Part shown: positions 9,105 through 16,414 of the stretch, in pieces
Position numbering within the stretch: position 1 is the first letter of the stretch
Layout of the letters: each line of letters begins with the position of its first letter
NCBI RefSeq assembly: GCF_900474295.1
Contig: NZ_UCOB01000029.1
Coordinates: 1-43,975, forward strand
DNA from: Synechococcus sp. UW140
GTDB taxonomy: Bacteria > Cyanobacteriota > Cyanobacteriia > PCC-6307 > Cyanobiaceae
DNA: 43,975 nt
Direction: 5' to 3'
The notes under the pieces: model-generated
Told to the model about the DNA's origin: nothing
Databases searched by the model: none
Seen by the model: the letters and a program-made list of their open reading frames with translations, nothing else
Translations under genes and position numbers: made by a program

Positions 9105-10646
9105 ATGCGCCGCTCACTCCCCCCTCCTCACGGCACCTCGCCCCTGGCGGTGCCCTATTTAGGGATCCTGGCCAGCTTGCAGCTGATCGATCCCAGCGTC
9201 GCCAACATCGCTCTGGTCAAGGCCAGCGCCGCCATGCAAATGGAAGGTCCCACGCTGGCACTGGCCGCGAGCGTGTCGACCCTGGCACAGGCCGCCACGG
9301 TTCTCGTGATGGGCTTTCTGGGAGATCGCTACGGGCGCCGGCGGGTGCTGGCGGCGTCCCTGCTGCTGGCTCTGGTTGGCAATCTGCTGTCGATGCTGGC
9401 TGCCGAGGCCGATGTCTTTCTGCTGGGCCGGGCCCTTACCGGCATCGCCCTGGGATCCGTGCTCACCGGCACCTTTGCCAGCGTGCGTGCTGTGAGCAGG
9501 CCGGGGCACGTGAGCGCTGCGCTGGGCCTCTGGAATCTGCTGATCGTGGTGGGGTTCATCAGCGGCTCACTGCTTGGCGGCTGGATGGCGGTGATGCACT
9601 GGCGGCTGGCCATGGCACTGGTGCCCCTGATCTGCTTGGTGAGCCTGCCGCTCCTCCCGGTACTACTGCCGTCGATCCCCGCCAACCGCACACTGCGTGC
9701 TGACCGCGCCGGCCTGATCACGATTGCCTCGGCCGTGGTGCTGTTTTTGTACGGCATCAACCACGCCACTCCAGGCCTACGCAGCATCAGCTTCTGGCTG
9801 CCCACCGCCCTCGGGATGCTGCTCTTCGCCGTGCACATTGCGATCGAACGGCGCTGCCGCATGCCGATCTTTCCCCCACGGCTCTATCTGCGCGGTTTCT
9901 TTGCCGCAGCTGTGGTGAATGGGCTCGGCTGGAATGTGGCTCAGGCGGTGCTGCAACTGCAAACCAGCAACTTCTGGCAACTTGTGCAGGGCTACAGCAC
10001 CAGCGCTGTGGCCCTTGGCCAACTGCCGTTTCTGCTCTGCTTTGGAGTCGGCGGCATCCTGGCGGGCCGATGGATGGCCCCGGGTCGGCGCACCCTTGTG
10101 CTGATGGGCTGGGGCAGCCTCGCCCTCACCCTTGGGCTCGCCCTCCTCGCGATCGTGCAGGTGCAAACGCCCTACTGGCAGCTGCTCCCTGGGCTCACCC
10201 TGGCGGGCATCGGCCTTGCCTTTGTGGCAGTTCCCCAGTCCGCCCTGTTCGTGCAGGAAGCGCCCAACAACTGCTTCGGCTCTGTGCTGGCCTTTCGAAC
10301 CACCAGCGGCCAACTCGGCTTCGCCTTCGGGCTGGCCGTGAGCGGCACGATGGTGAGCGGATTCGGATTCAACGATCTGGTCACCCACCTGCAACTGGCA
10401 GGGCTGAGCGCTGATCGGATTCCCAATCTCGATCAACAGGTGCGCCTTTTTCTCAGAAACAGCCCGATCCACCTGGAAGGCATCGAGGTGGAGCCTGTGC
10501 TCCGAGTGATGCGGGAGGCATACAGCCAAGGGATGGCGGCCACGATGCTCGTGGTGGCCGCACTCACTGGACTACTACTCGCCCTCAGCTTGTTGCTCCT
10601 GATCATCGGCTCAGAGCAGCAGCTACTGCATCAAGAGGAACTCTGA
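9105..10646 (+). CDS. MFS transporter, DHA2 (EmrB/QacA-like) drug exporter type
   Basis: The protein has 513 residues from the ATG at 9105; a TTG at 9078 would add nine polar residues. It is strongly hydrophobic with about 14 predicted membrane helices. It carries the MFS motif A, GFLGDRYGRRRVL, after the second helix and an R-A-L-T-G-I-A-L-G segment typical of motif B in proton-coupled drug exporters. Length and helix number fit the DHA2 family, which exports drugs or metabolites by proton antiport in the inner membrane. The substrate cannot be inferred. It is transcribed away from the chitinase gene and converges on a small minus-strand gene 16 bp beyond its stop. Confidence 0.85.
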   Translation: MRRSLPPPHGTSPLAVPYLGILASLQLIDPSVANIALVKASAAMQMEGPTLALAASVSTLAQAATVLVMGFLGDRYGRRRVLAASLLLALVGNLLSMLAAEADVFLLGRALTGIALGSVLTGTFASVRAVSRPGHVSAALGLWNLLIVVGFISGSLLGGWMAVMHWRLAMALVPLICLVSLPLLPVLLPSIPANRTLRADRAGLITIASAVVLFLYGINHATPGLRSISFWLPTALGMLLFAVHIAIERRCRMPIFPPRLYLRGFFAAAVVNGLGWNVAQAVLQLQTSNFWQLVQGYSTSAVALGQLPFLLCFGVGGILAGRWMAPGRRTLVLMGWGSLALTLGLALLAIVQVQTPYWQLLPGLTLAGIGLAFVAVPQSALFVQEAPNNCFGSVLAFRTTSGQLGFAFGLAVSGTMVSGFGFNDLVTHLQLAGLSADRIPNLDQQVRLFLRNSPIHLEGIEVEPVLRVMREAYSQGMAATMLVVAALTGLLLALSLLLLIIGSEQQLLHQEEL

Positions 10647-10662
10647 ACCCTCACCCACAAGC

Positions 10663-10926
10663 TCAAACAAACACCTGACTTACGGTGCTCTCCAGCACGT
10701 GCCCGGAGGAGGCAATCATCTCCGCATTGTCGGCAATGAACGCCTCCATCACCCCTGCTTCGGCCTGCATCACGGCGCAGACTTTGGTGGGATCGTCTTT
10801 GCTCACACCGCGATACAACGACGTAATTCCAGCAACCTTCTGAAGGGGCTTGGAGGCGTCGTAGGTCGCAGCCCACTCACTAAAGCTTTTGGTGATTGTG
10901 AAGGTGAGAACGTGCGTTTCAACCAT
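10663..10926 (-). CDS. Small DUF3764-like protein
   Basis: The protein has 87 residues and starts MVETHVLTFTITKSFSEW. It then has a conserved-looking K-P-L-Q-K-V-A-G-I-T-S-L-Y-R-G stretch, D-P-T-K-V-C-A-V-M-Q-A, and an F-I-A-D-N-A-E-M-I segment. The layout is a single ferredoxin-like alpha/beta domain, and it resembles the small cyanobacterial proteins grouped as DUF3764. No function is known. It is cytoplasmic (no signal or membrane segment) and appears monocistronic, 3' to 3' with the MFS gene. The family call rests on recall of the pattern, not a search. Confidence 0.6.
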   Translation of the reverse strand: MVETHVLTFTITKSFSEWAATYDASKPLQKVAGITSLYRGVSKDDPTKVCAVMQAEAGVMEAFIADNAEMIASSGHVLESTVSQVFV

Positions 10927-10966
10927 GGGAAATTTTTGCGAAAACTACCACCAAGAACCGACCTTT

Positions 10967-11236
10967 TCAGCTCACATCTGCTCCGGGTGCGTTCTCGGCA
11001 TCCAACAGAGCATCGAGGGTGACCGCTGTGCGCACCAGCGCCTGGTAACGCTGCAACAGCCGACGGTTCCGATCCAACCAACGAGCAGCGTCCGCTGCTC
11101 CCTCACCACCGCCGCTGCCACTGAACCCGACGGGGCCATCGGCATCCATCAGCTCCAGGTCGCCCTGCTGAGCGATCAGTGCGAGCAACAACTCATGGAG
11201 ACGCTCACGCCGGTCTTTGCTCCCATCCGTGCTCAT
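10967..11236 (-). CDS. Hypothetical protein, 89 residues
   Basis: I chose the ATG at 11236 (MSTDGSKDRRERLHELLLAL). The longer GTG-type frame to 11362 would overlap the divergent secreted-protein gene and adds low-quality sequence. The protein has two helical parts (ERLHELLLALIAQQGDLEL and RWLDRNRRLLQRYQALVR) around a Gly/Ser-rich turn. There is no signal peptide or recognised domain. It is transcribed divergently from the secreted-protein gene at 11319, 82 bp away. Confidence 0.6.
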   Translation of the reverse strand: MSTDGSKDRRERLHELLLALIAQQGDLELMDADGPVGFSGSGGGEGAADAARWLDRNRRLLQRYQALVRTAVTLDALLDAENAPGADVS

Positions 11237-11318
11237 GTGCTGACGCCATTCAAGGCTGTGGCCATCTTGCAAGAACGGAGGCACAGAGCCCTCCCTCTTT
11301 GCACGAATGCTCAAGCCC

Positions 11319-11819
11319 ATGACCACACCACAACGGTGCCGGTTACTGCTGGGTCTGCTCACCTTGGGCAGCTTGTGGCAGACGCCACCCCTGCAGGCCG
11401 AAGAGCTCTACACCCTCAAAACCACCTGCAGTGCATCCACTGAGGCCCAACCCTTCGCCTGCACGGTGACGGCACTGAACGTGAATGACACCACTGAGTA
11501 TCACCACCGCTTTGGTGGTCGCTCGGTGGCCTACCGCGTCATCGAAAACCCCTATGTGCGCATCGAGGGCCGTCAAGCCGGAACACCTTGGAATTCGGTG
11601 AAGAGCGCCACGATCAATTTCAAGACCCAGGAGCTCTGCTTCAACAACCGAGCCTTCTGTGTCAACAACCCCACCTTTCTGGCCGATGTGCTGGTGAACA
11701 GCGGCGATGCCATGCAGGGACGCACCCAGGTGGGCATGGCTTTCGGTCGCAACGGCCGCGTAGACGTGGCCTGCTTCGACGAGGGCTGCACCCGACTGCT
11801 GGAGATCTTGAAGCGATGA
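11319..11819 (+). CDS. Secreted cysteine-containing protein, coupled to the RGG-repeat gene
   Basis: The protein has 166 residues from the second ATG (11319); an ATG at 11307 is also possible. MTTPQRCRLLLGLLTLGSLW...LQA is a clear signal peptide, cleaved before EELYT. The mature part has six Cys (TCSAS, FACTV, ELCFN, AFCVN, VACFD, EGCTR), suggesting disulfides in the periplasm or outside the cell. I do not recognise the family. Its TGA overlaps the ATG of the next gene by the ATGA arrangement, so the two are translationally coupled and probably act together. Confidence 0.7.
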   Translation: MTTPQRCRLLLGLLTLGSLWQTPPLQAEELYTLKTTCSASTEAQPFACTVTALNVNDTTEYHHRFGGRSVAYRVIENPYVRIEGRQAGTPWNSVKSATINFKTQELCFNNRAFCVNNPTFLADVLVNSGDAMQGRTQVGMAFGRNGRVDVACFDEGCTRLLEILKR

Positions 11820-12862
11820 ACAAACAGCACGCAACCCCGCTTGCCGGGATCCTCAGCCTGATCATCAGCCTGCAACCCACCGCGGCAGTGGCCGTGATGG
11901 CCACCAGCGTGGAAGCCCCCACAGGCTCAACCTCTGAGATTGAACTGGCCCAACGCCGAGGTGGCGGCGGATCACGCGGAGGCAGAAGCCGTGGAGGCGG
12001 AGGCTCCAGAGGCGGAGGCTCCAGAGCAGGAGGCTCCCGCAGTTCCGGCTCCCGTAGTTCTCGAGGAAGCGGTGGCCGCACAGGCTTCAGCTCCTACAGC
12101 GGCAGTGGGTCCCGTCGCAGTGGATCGCGCAGCAGTGGTTCGCGAAGCAGTGGGTCACGAAGCAGTGGTTCACGAACTGCGGGAGCAAACCGCAGTACCC
12201 GGCAGGGCACGCGCCAATCCAACCAAGGCACCCGACAGACCAACCGCCAAAGCACACGCAGCACGCGCCAATCGAACCAGGGAAGCCGCCAAACCAACCG
12301 CCAAAGCACGCGTAACAGCCGCCAAACGGATCGCAACAATGCGATAAACACCCGGCAGGACGGACGCAGCAACCGCACCAATACCCGGCAGAACAACAGG
12401 ACTGATCGCGTCAACACCCGCAATGACTCCTACAGAAAAGCTGCCAACAACTGGGATCGGTACGGCCGAGGCTGGTACAGCAACAATGGTTGGTCCAACA
12501 ACCGCCCTTGGAACCACGGCTGGTACGGCGGGTCGACCTGGAACAACTGGGGCTGGTACCCCGGAAGGGCTGCCGCCTGGGGACTGGCCAGCATGGCGAC
12601 CTTCGGTGTGATCAACAACCTGGTGAACTCAGCCCAGAGCAATGAGGTGAGCTACATCGTTGTTCCCGACTCCGATTATTCCCTCTATTACCCCAGCGTC
12701 ACCGCCAGTGGCGACGTGATCACGTTCGAAGCCGATAACGGCTACGACACTGTTCGCTACAGCGCCAACTGCCAACAGGGCAGCCTCAACGGAGGCAGTC
12801 CCCAGGATGCCAATGAAGCGCAACTGCTCAATGCCGCCTGTCAGGTGGCGTTTGGCCAGTAA
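11816..12862 (+). CDS. Secreted Arg/Gly/Ser- and Arg/Gln-repeat protein
   Basis: The protein has 348 residues. The start is fixed by the ATGA overlap with the preceding gene; an ORF extending upstream to 11588 is only read-through in another frame of that gene. A signal peptide (about 1-27, ending TAAVA) is followed by RGG/RS repeats (47-123), Arg/Gln/Asn/Ser/Thr repeats (126-206) that include an 18-residue tandem duplication, a Trp/Tyr/Gly/Asn stretch (213-249), a short hydrophobic helix (252-268) and a compact C-terminal domain with two Cys. The repeats are very basic and low in complexity, as in RNA-binding or phase-separating eukaryotic proteins, but this one should be exported. Binding to acidic polysaccharide or DNA outside the membrane is possible (inference). 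Confidence 0.78.
   Translation: MNKQHATPLAGILSLIISLQPTAAVAVMATSVEAPTGSTSEIELAQRRGGGGSRGGRSRGGGGSRGGGSRAGGSRSSGSRSSRGSGGRTGFSSYSGSGSRRSGSRSSGSRSSGSRSSGSRTAGANRSTRQGTRQSNQGTRQTNRQSTRSTRQSNQGSRQTNRQSTRNSRQTDRNNAINTRQDGRSNRTNTRQNNRTDRVNTRNDSYRKAANNWDRYGRGWYSNNGWSNNRPWNHGWYGGSTWNNWGWYPGRAAAWGLASMATFGVINNLVNSAQSNEVSYIVVPDSDYSLYYPSVTASGDVITFEADNGYDTVRYSANCQQGSLNGGSPQDANEAQLLNAACQVAFGQ
12116..12316 (+). repeat. Tandem coding repeats in the basic secreted protein
   Basis: At 12116-12175 the units R-S-S-G-S recur at a 15-bp period. At 12209-12262 and 12263-12316 lie two 54-bp copies encoding T-R-Q-S-N-Q-G-x-R-Q-T-N-R-Q-S-T-R-x. Copy-number change would keep the frame. Confidence 0.8.
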
Positions 12863-13925
12863 CGTCTCCCTCATCCAACGACAGCATCAGCACCTGCAAA
12901 CGCTCCTCAGCCAATGGGGCCAACGTGACAGGCCGAGCCCGGTAATCCGACGCCGCAGCAACCCTGCGAGCGATCGGGCCTCGGGCTTGGTCCCAACCCT
13001 GGAGGTTCAATTCGCTGTAAATCCGCTGCACGGTCGAGAAAGGATCTGTCACCAGCGCGTCGTAAGGCACTTCCAGCAATTGCCCTGGAGGGATCAAGGG
13101 GCGTGCCGCATCAAAAGCCTTCAGTAAGCAGCGATAGGCTTCCGCCGTTTGCTCAACTTGAGTGAGGTCATCAAGAGGCGCCTGCAAACCAACAAGATTT
13201 CCGAGTGACTGCTTCACCTGAACCAGTGAGCGGATCGTATCGATCGGCTCCCGCTTCAGAAAGACAAAACGAGCTCGCGGAAACAGCCGCAGCAACAGCG
13301 CAACTCTCGCAGTATGAGCTGGATTTTTGATCAGAAGCGTGTGCTTATCGGTACCGTCATGGAGCCAAGTCAAGCGGGTGAAGTGCACCAGCTTGCGCTC
13401 AAAATCTGGCGTAGAGGAAAGCACACAGCGTCGAAAATGATGCAGGTAGTGCCAGGGGAAGGCCACGCCAGCCATGTTCGTATCAGGCGTGAGACGAACC
13501 AAGCCAATCTCATCCTCCTGTGGATCCTGTGCTGACCACGGCACCGCATCGATCGGACGGGTGCGCGTCATCAACCGTTGCAAGAGTGGTATCAGCACAG
13601 GCTTCAGCAACACAGCCACCTGGGGGGCAACCGTGAGACTGTTGCGGGCGGTGGCAACGCCTGGATCCGCAGCCAGGAGTTGATGCAAAAAGGTGGTACC
13701 GCTGCGCCAATGGCCCACAATCACCACCGGATCATCTGGCAACCGCAGTGATCGACAACGATGGGCTAGCAGCAGCTGCTGCAACCAGGCCAGAGGCTCC
13801 AGAAGCACACCGGGCAGAACAAGATTGATCGCGACCGGGAGGCGGTTCCAACGAACACGACCATTGCGCAAGGATTTCAAGGCTGTAGCCGGCCGCAGGA
13901 AGCCTCCGGCGACAAGGCGATCCAT
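12828..13925 (-). CDS. Sulfotransferase family protein
   Basis: The protein has 365 residues from the ATG at 13925; a GTG at 13964 would add 13. VVIVGHWRSGTTFLHQLL is the 5'-phosphosulfate loop that binds PAPS. Downstream, RFVFLKREPIDTIRSLVQ is the 3'-phosphate-binding region typical of the Sulfotransfer_3 type. The reaction is transfer of sulfuryl from PAPS to a hydroxyl or amine of an acceptor; the acceptor is unknown, but cell-surface glycans or lipids are likely in this context. The last 35 bp overlap antisense with the end of the repeat-protein gene. No membrane anchor is obvious apart from a moderately hydrophobic N-terminal segment (LPVAINLVLPGVLLEPLAWL). Confidence 0.85.
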   Translation of the reverse strand: MDRLVAGGFLRPATALKSLRNGRVRWNRLPVAINLVLPGVLLEPLAWLQQLLLAHRCRSLRLPDDPVVIVGHWRSGTTFLHQLLAADPGVATARNSLTVAPQVAVLLKPVLIPLLQRLMTRTRPIDAVPWSAQDPQEDEIGLVRLTPDTNMAGVAFPWHYLHHFRRCVLSSTPDFERKLVHFTRLTWLHDGTDKHTLLIKNPAHTARVALLLRLFPRARFVFLKREPIDTIRSLVQVKQSLGNLVGLQAPLDDLTQVEQTAEAYRCLLKAFDAARPLIPPGQLLEVPYDALVTDPFSTVQRIYSELNLQGWDQARGPIARRVAAASDYRARPVTLAPLAEERLQVLMLSLDEGDVTGQTPPDRRH

Positions 13926-14028
13926 CACGACCGAAAATATGTATAAACGCCTTGGAATAACCACATTTGCTGCACTGAGAAGATTTTATGCATAAGTTGC
14001 ATGTCTGAGCGAACAGAACAAGCTGGGC

Positions 14029-15069
14029 ATGTCCTTGGACACCCGAATCGCCTCGACCGTCCCTTCCATCGCAAAACAAGGCGGTTCTCTCCCTTCTCAA
14101 CAGGTCCGACCCAGCCTGTGCTGCTGGGACGTTGCTTTTTTTAGCGCTTGTGATCTCTCCCGTTGCTTTCAACGGATCGGTAAAAACTTCAGCATTGTCC
14201 AGCTCACACCTGGGGCACTCGTGGGTCGTTTCACCGTGGTGCAGCTGCAGGGGATGAGCTTGCTCAGGCTGACGACCAACAAGGTGCTACTGCTCACGGG
14301 TGAGCGGGGAGAGGACACCACCAGCTTCTGCCTTGAGGTGACGGGGAACAGTGACGATCACCGGGTGCAATGTCAGCCCTTCCAACAATTTTCTCTCTAC
14401 GGCTTCAAGCAGAACCTGCAAGAAGCGCACTTCCAGCTCAGCGCCGGATCAACAAGCATCCTGGCCATCACCTCCTGCCACCGGTTCAACACCTTTCTGA
14501 CACGGGTCGGCCAAGAGCACTTGCTTGATCAATTAATGCTGAGCAACTGCATGCAACTTGATCAACAACTGCATCAAACCCTGAGCAATCATCTCTGCAA
14601 GATTTTCCAAAAGCCACCATCGACAGAACAGGAAAGCAGACTTGCCGCCCAAACAATCCTGGTCAGCATTCTGAGCTGCCTGCAAAGCAATACCAAACAT
14701 TTCGTTCCTTTTGAACTATCAGCTCGTGACCAACTGGTTCAAGAAATGGTGTCTTGGGGAATCACCAATAGCAACACACCCCTCACCCTTGATCAGGTAT
14801 GTCAGCAGCTGTTCACGTCTCGACGCACTCTCATCCTCGGTAGCAAGGAGAATTTCGGCTGCGGGCCGATGGAGTTGCTACGCATCATCAGACTCCAACA
14901 AGTGCATAGCTTGCTGCGATCAGAACAAGCACGCCAAAGGGCTGAGCTGCATCAGGTATGCGAAGTGGCCGAGTATTTCGGATTTCGCAGCCGTGGACAT
15001 TTCGCCAGGGCTTACCAACAGCAGTTTGAAGAGAGCCCTCGTACAACCCTGCTTAAGTCTGTGGCTTAA
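14029..15069 (+). CDS. AraC-family transcriptional regulator
   Basis: The protein has 346 residues. The C-terminal about 100 residues form two helix-turn-helix units: TLDQVCQQLFTSRRTLI and VCEVAEYFGFRSRGHFARAY. They are followed by FEESPRTTLL, the AraC hallmark (G-F-x-x-x-x-x-F-x-R-x-[FY]-...-G/S-x-x-P). The N-terminal about 230 residues resemble AraC_binding_2-like ligand domains. Its signal is unknown. It converges on the outer-membrane barrel gene, and both stops share one TTAA. It starts 103 bp from the sulfotransferase ATG on the opposite strand, so it may regulate that gene (inference only). Confidence 0.8.
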   Translation: MSLDTRIASTVPSIAKQGGSLPSQQVRPSLCCWDVAFFSACDLSRCFQRIGKNFSIVQLTPGALVGRFTVVQLQGMSLLRLTTNKVLLLTGERGEDTTSFCLEVTGNSDDHRVQCQPFQQFSLYGFKQNLQEAHFQLSAGSTSILAITSCHRFNTFLTRVGQEHLLDQLMLSNCMQLDQQLHQTLSNHLCKIFQKPPSTEQESRLAAQTILVSILSCLQSNTKHFVPFELSARDQLVQEMVSWGITNSNTPLTLDQVCQQLFTSRRTLILGSKENFGCGPMELLRIIRLQQVHSLLRSEQARQRAELHQVCEVAEYFGFRSRGHFARAYQQQFEESPRTTLLKSVA

Positions 15070-16136
15070 CCGCCTGCCGGGAACAGGAATTGCACTTGTG
15101 CGCGAATCGTCCAGTCACCCAAGAGCGTCTGGCCCTTAATCTCAGGTTTCACAGCGTTGTAGTAGGCGCTCAGCGAGGCATTCACAGGCTGGGTACCGAT
15201 CACAAACACACGGCCAAAACCTGCACCAACAGGCACAGTCCAGCCCTTGTTGTCTGGATTGTTCCAGTTCGCAGTAATAATTGGCGAGCTGGTGAGATAC
15301 CAACCTTTAGGCAAGTTGTAGTTCAAGAAAGGCTGGATCAACATTGTGCTCACATCCTGGCCATCACTGCCTGCAAAAGACCACACATTGTTGATCAGAC
15401 CACCTGCCACAACAGGCCCTTTTGAATAGACCAGCACACCACTTGGCCCACCACTCCATCGCTTCGAACTGAGCCGGTTATCCGTTGCAGAGGGAATCAC
15501 CAGCGTTGGCCCGAGGCCAACTGTGAGGTTGCCTTTCAGCGTGGGAACAAAAAACACAGACGGATTGATATCACCGAGAGCCTGGATTGAAGAACCGTTC
15601 GCCCAGGGCTTAGAGATAAAAGGAACAATCGTGCGTGTGACTAACGTCAACCCCTTGCTGACTGGAACAGGGATCACCGGCTGAATATTGACCACATTCA
15701 GGGTCTGATTGGGCTCCGCCTTCACGTAGCGCACGGGCTGCGTTGGATCCACTGAGGGGATGGGAAGCCGTGGAGCCCATTGCGTGGAAGGGGTTGCATT
15801 CCACTGAATCGGCAAACTGATCAGGCTGGCGATCGGGTTCTGTGCAGCCTTCGCCAGCGATCCTTCTTCCTCAGACTTGGATTCGTCGGGCGACACCGTC
15901 ACCGTGTCATTCCCACCGCCTGAGATCTGACCGGCATCAGCGGCCTGGGCCAGCTGTTGCTCCTCAATCAACAGTGGACTGAAATCAAAATCAACAACGT
16001 TTCTCTCCAGCACCTTGTCATGCACCTCTGCTGACACCGAACTTGGCAACAGAAGTGAGAAGCCTCCGATCACCCCTGCAGCAATCAAAAAGCGAAGGGG
16101 GAAGCTACGCACAACACGGTCCTGAAAGTTGTGCAT
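15066..16136 (-). CDS. Outer-membrane beta-barrel protein (family often auto-named neuromedin U)
   Basis: The protein has 356 residues. A signal peptide spans about 1-36 (ending SSVSA) and an acidic, disordered segment extends to about 95. Then comes the family-typical run NPIASLISLPIQ, LNVVNIQPVIPVPVS, LVTRTIVPFI, a G-L-G-P-T-L-V-I-P-S-A-T strand, GGPSGVLVYSKGP, NNVWSFAGS and GWYLTSSPIITANWN. It ends in amphipathic strands (TIRAQVQFLFPAGG). This is a predicted outer-membrane barrel or transporter-like protein common in cyanobacteria. The neuromedin label in databases is a misnomer, and the true cargo is unknown. It starts 279 bp from the divergent sulfatase ATG. Confidence 0.75.
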   Translation of the reverse strand: MHNFQDRVVRSFPLRFLIAAGVIGGFSLLLPSSVSAEVHDKVLERNVVDFDFSPLLIEEQQLAQAADAGQISGGGNDTVTVSPDESKSEEEGSLAKAAQNPIASLISLPIQWNATPSTQWAPRLPIPSVDPTQPVRYVKAEPNQTLNVVNIQPVIPVPVSKGLTLVTRTIVPFISKPWANGSSIQALGDINPSVFFVPTLKGNLTVGLGPTLVIPSATDNRLSSKRWSGGPSGVLVYSKGPVVAGGLINNVWSFAGSDGQDVSTMLIQPFLNYNLPKGWYLTSSPIITANWNNPDNKGWTVPVGAGFGRVFVIGTQPVNASLSAYYNAVKPEIKGQTLLGDWTIRAQVQFLFPAGG

Positions 16137-16414
16137 TTCATACCAGCCATAACCGGATAGCGGGGCAAAGTCTTAGCAGGTTGTGCACAAATGGAACCAG
16201 ACCCCCCGCAACCGGGTTCGAACTGGCCCATGCAGCTTGTCACGCCCGCCCAAGGGAGCGTTTCCCTCTCCACCACATTCAACCTTCAAGGGCTTGGATC
16301 CAGCATTGCCCTAATCAAGGTCCCAATCGTGCAACTTTGATCTAGCGGAGAGCTTGAGCCAAGCAGCTATGGCTACCAGAAGGATGTTGCCCTTTTTGCC
16401 CAGCGGTGTCGCGC

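Noticed and set aside
11588-11815. Upstream extension of the repeat-protein ORF
   Set aside because: It overlaps the secreted cysteine protein in another frame; the ATG at 11816 gives a clean signal peptide and ATGA coupling.
16205-16235. tRNA-like GGGTTCGAA sequence upstream of the sulfatase
   Set aside because: The flanking bases do not form a five-pair T stem, and no anticodon or acceptor stem fits.
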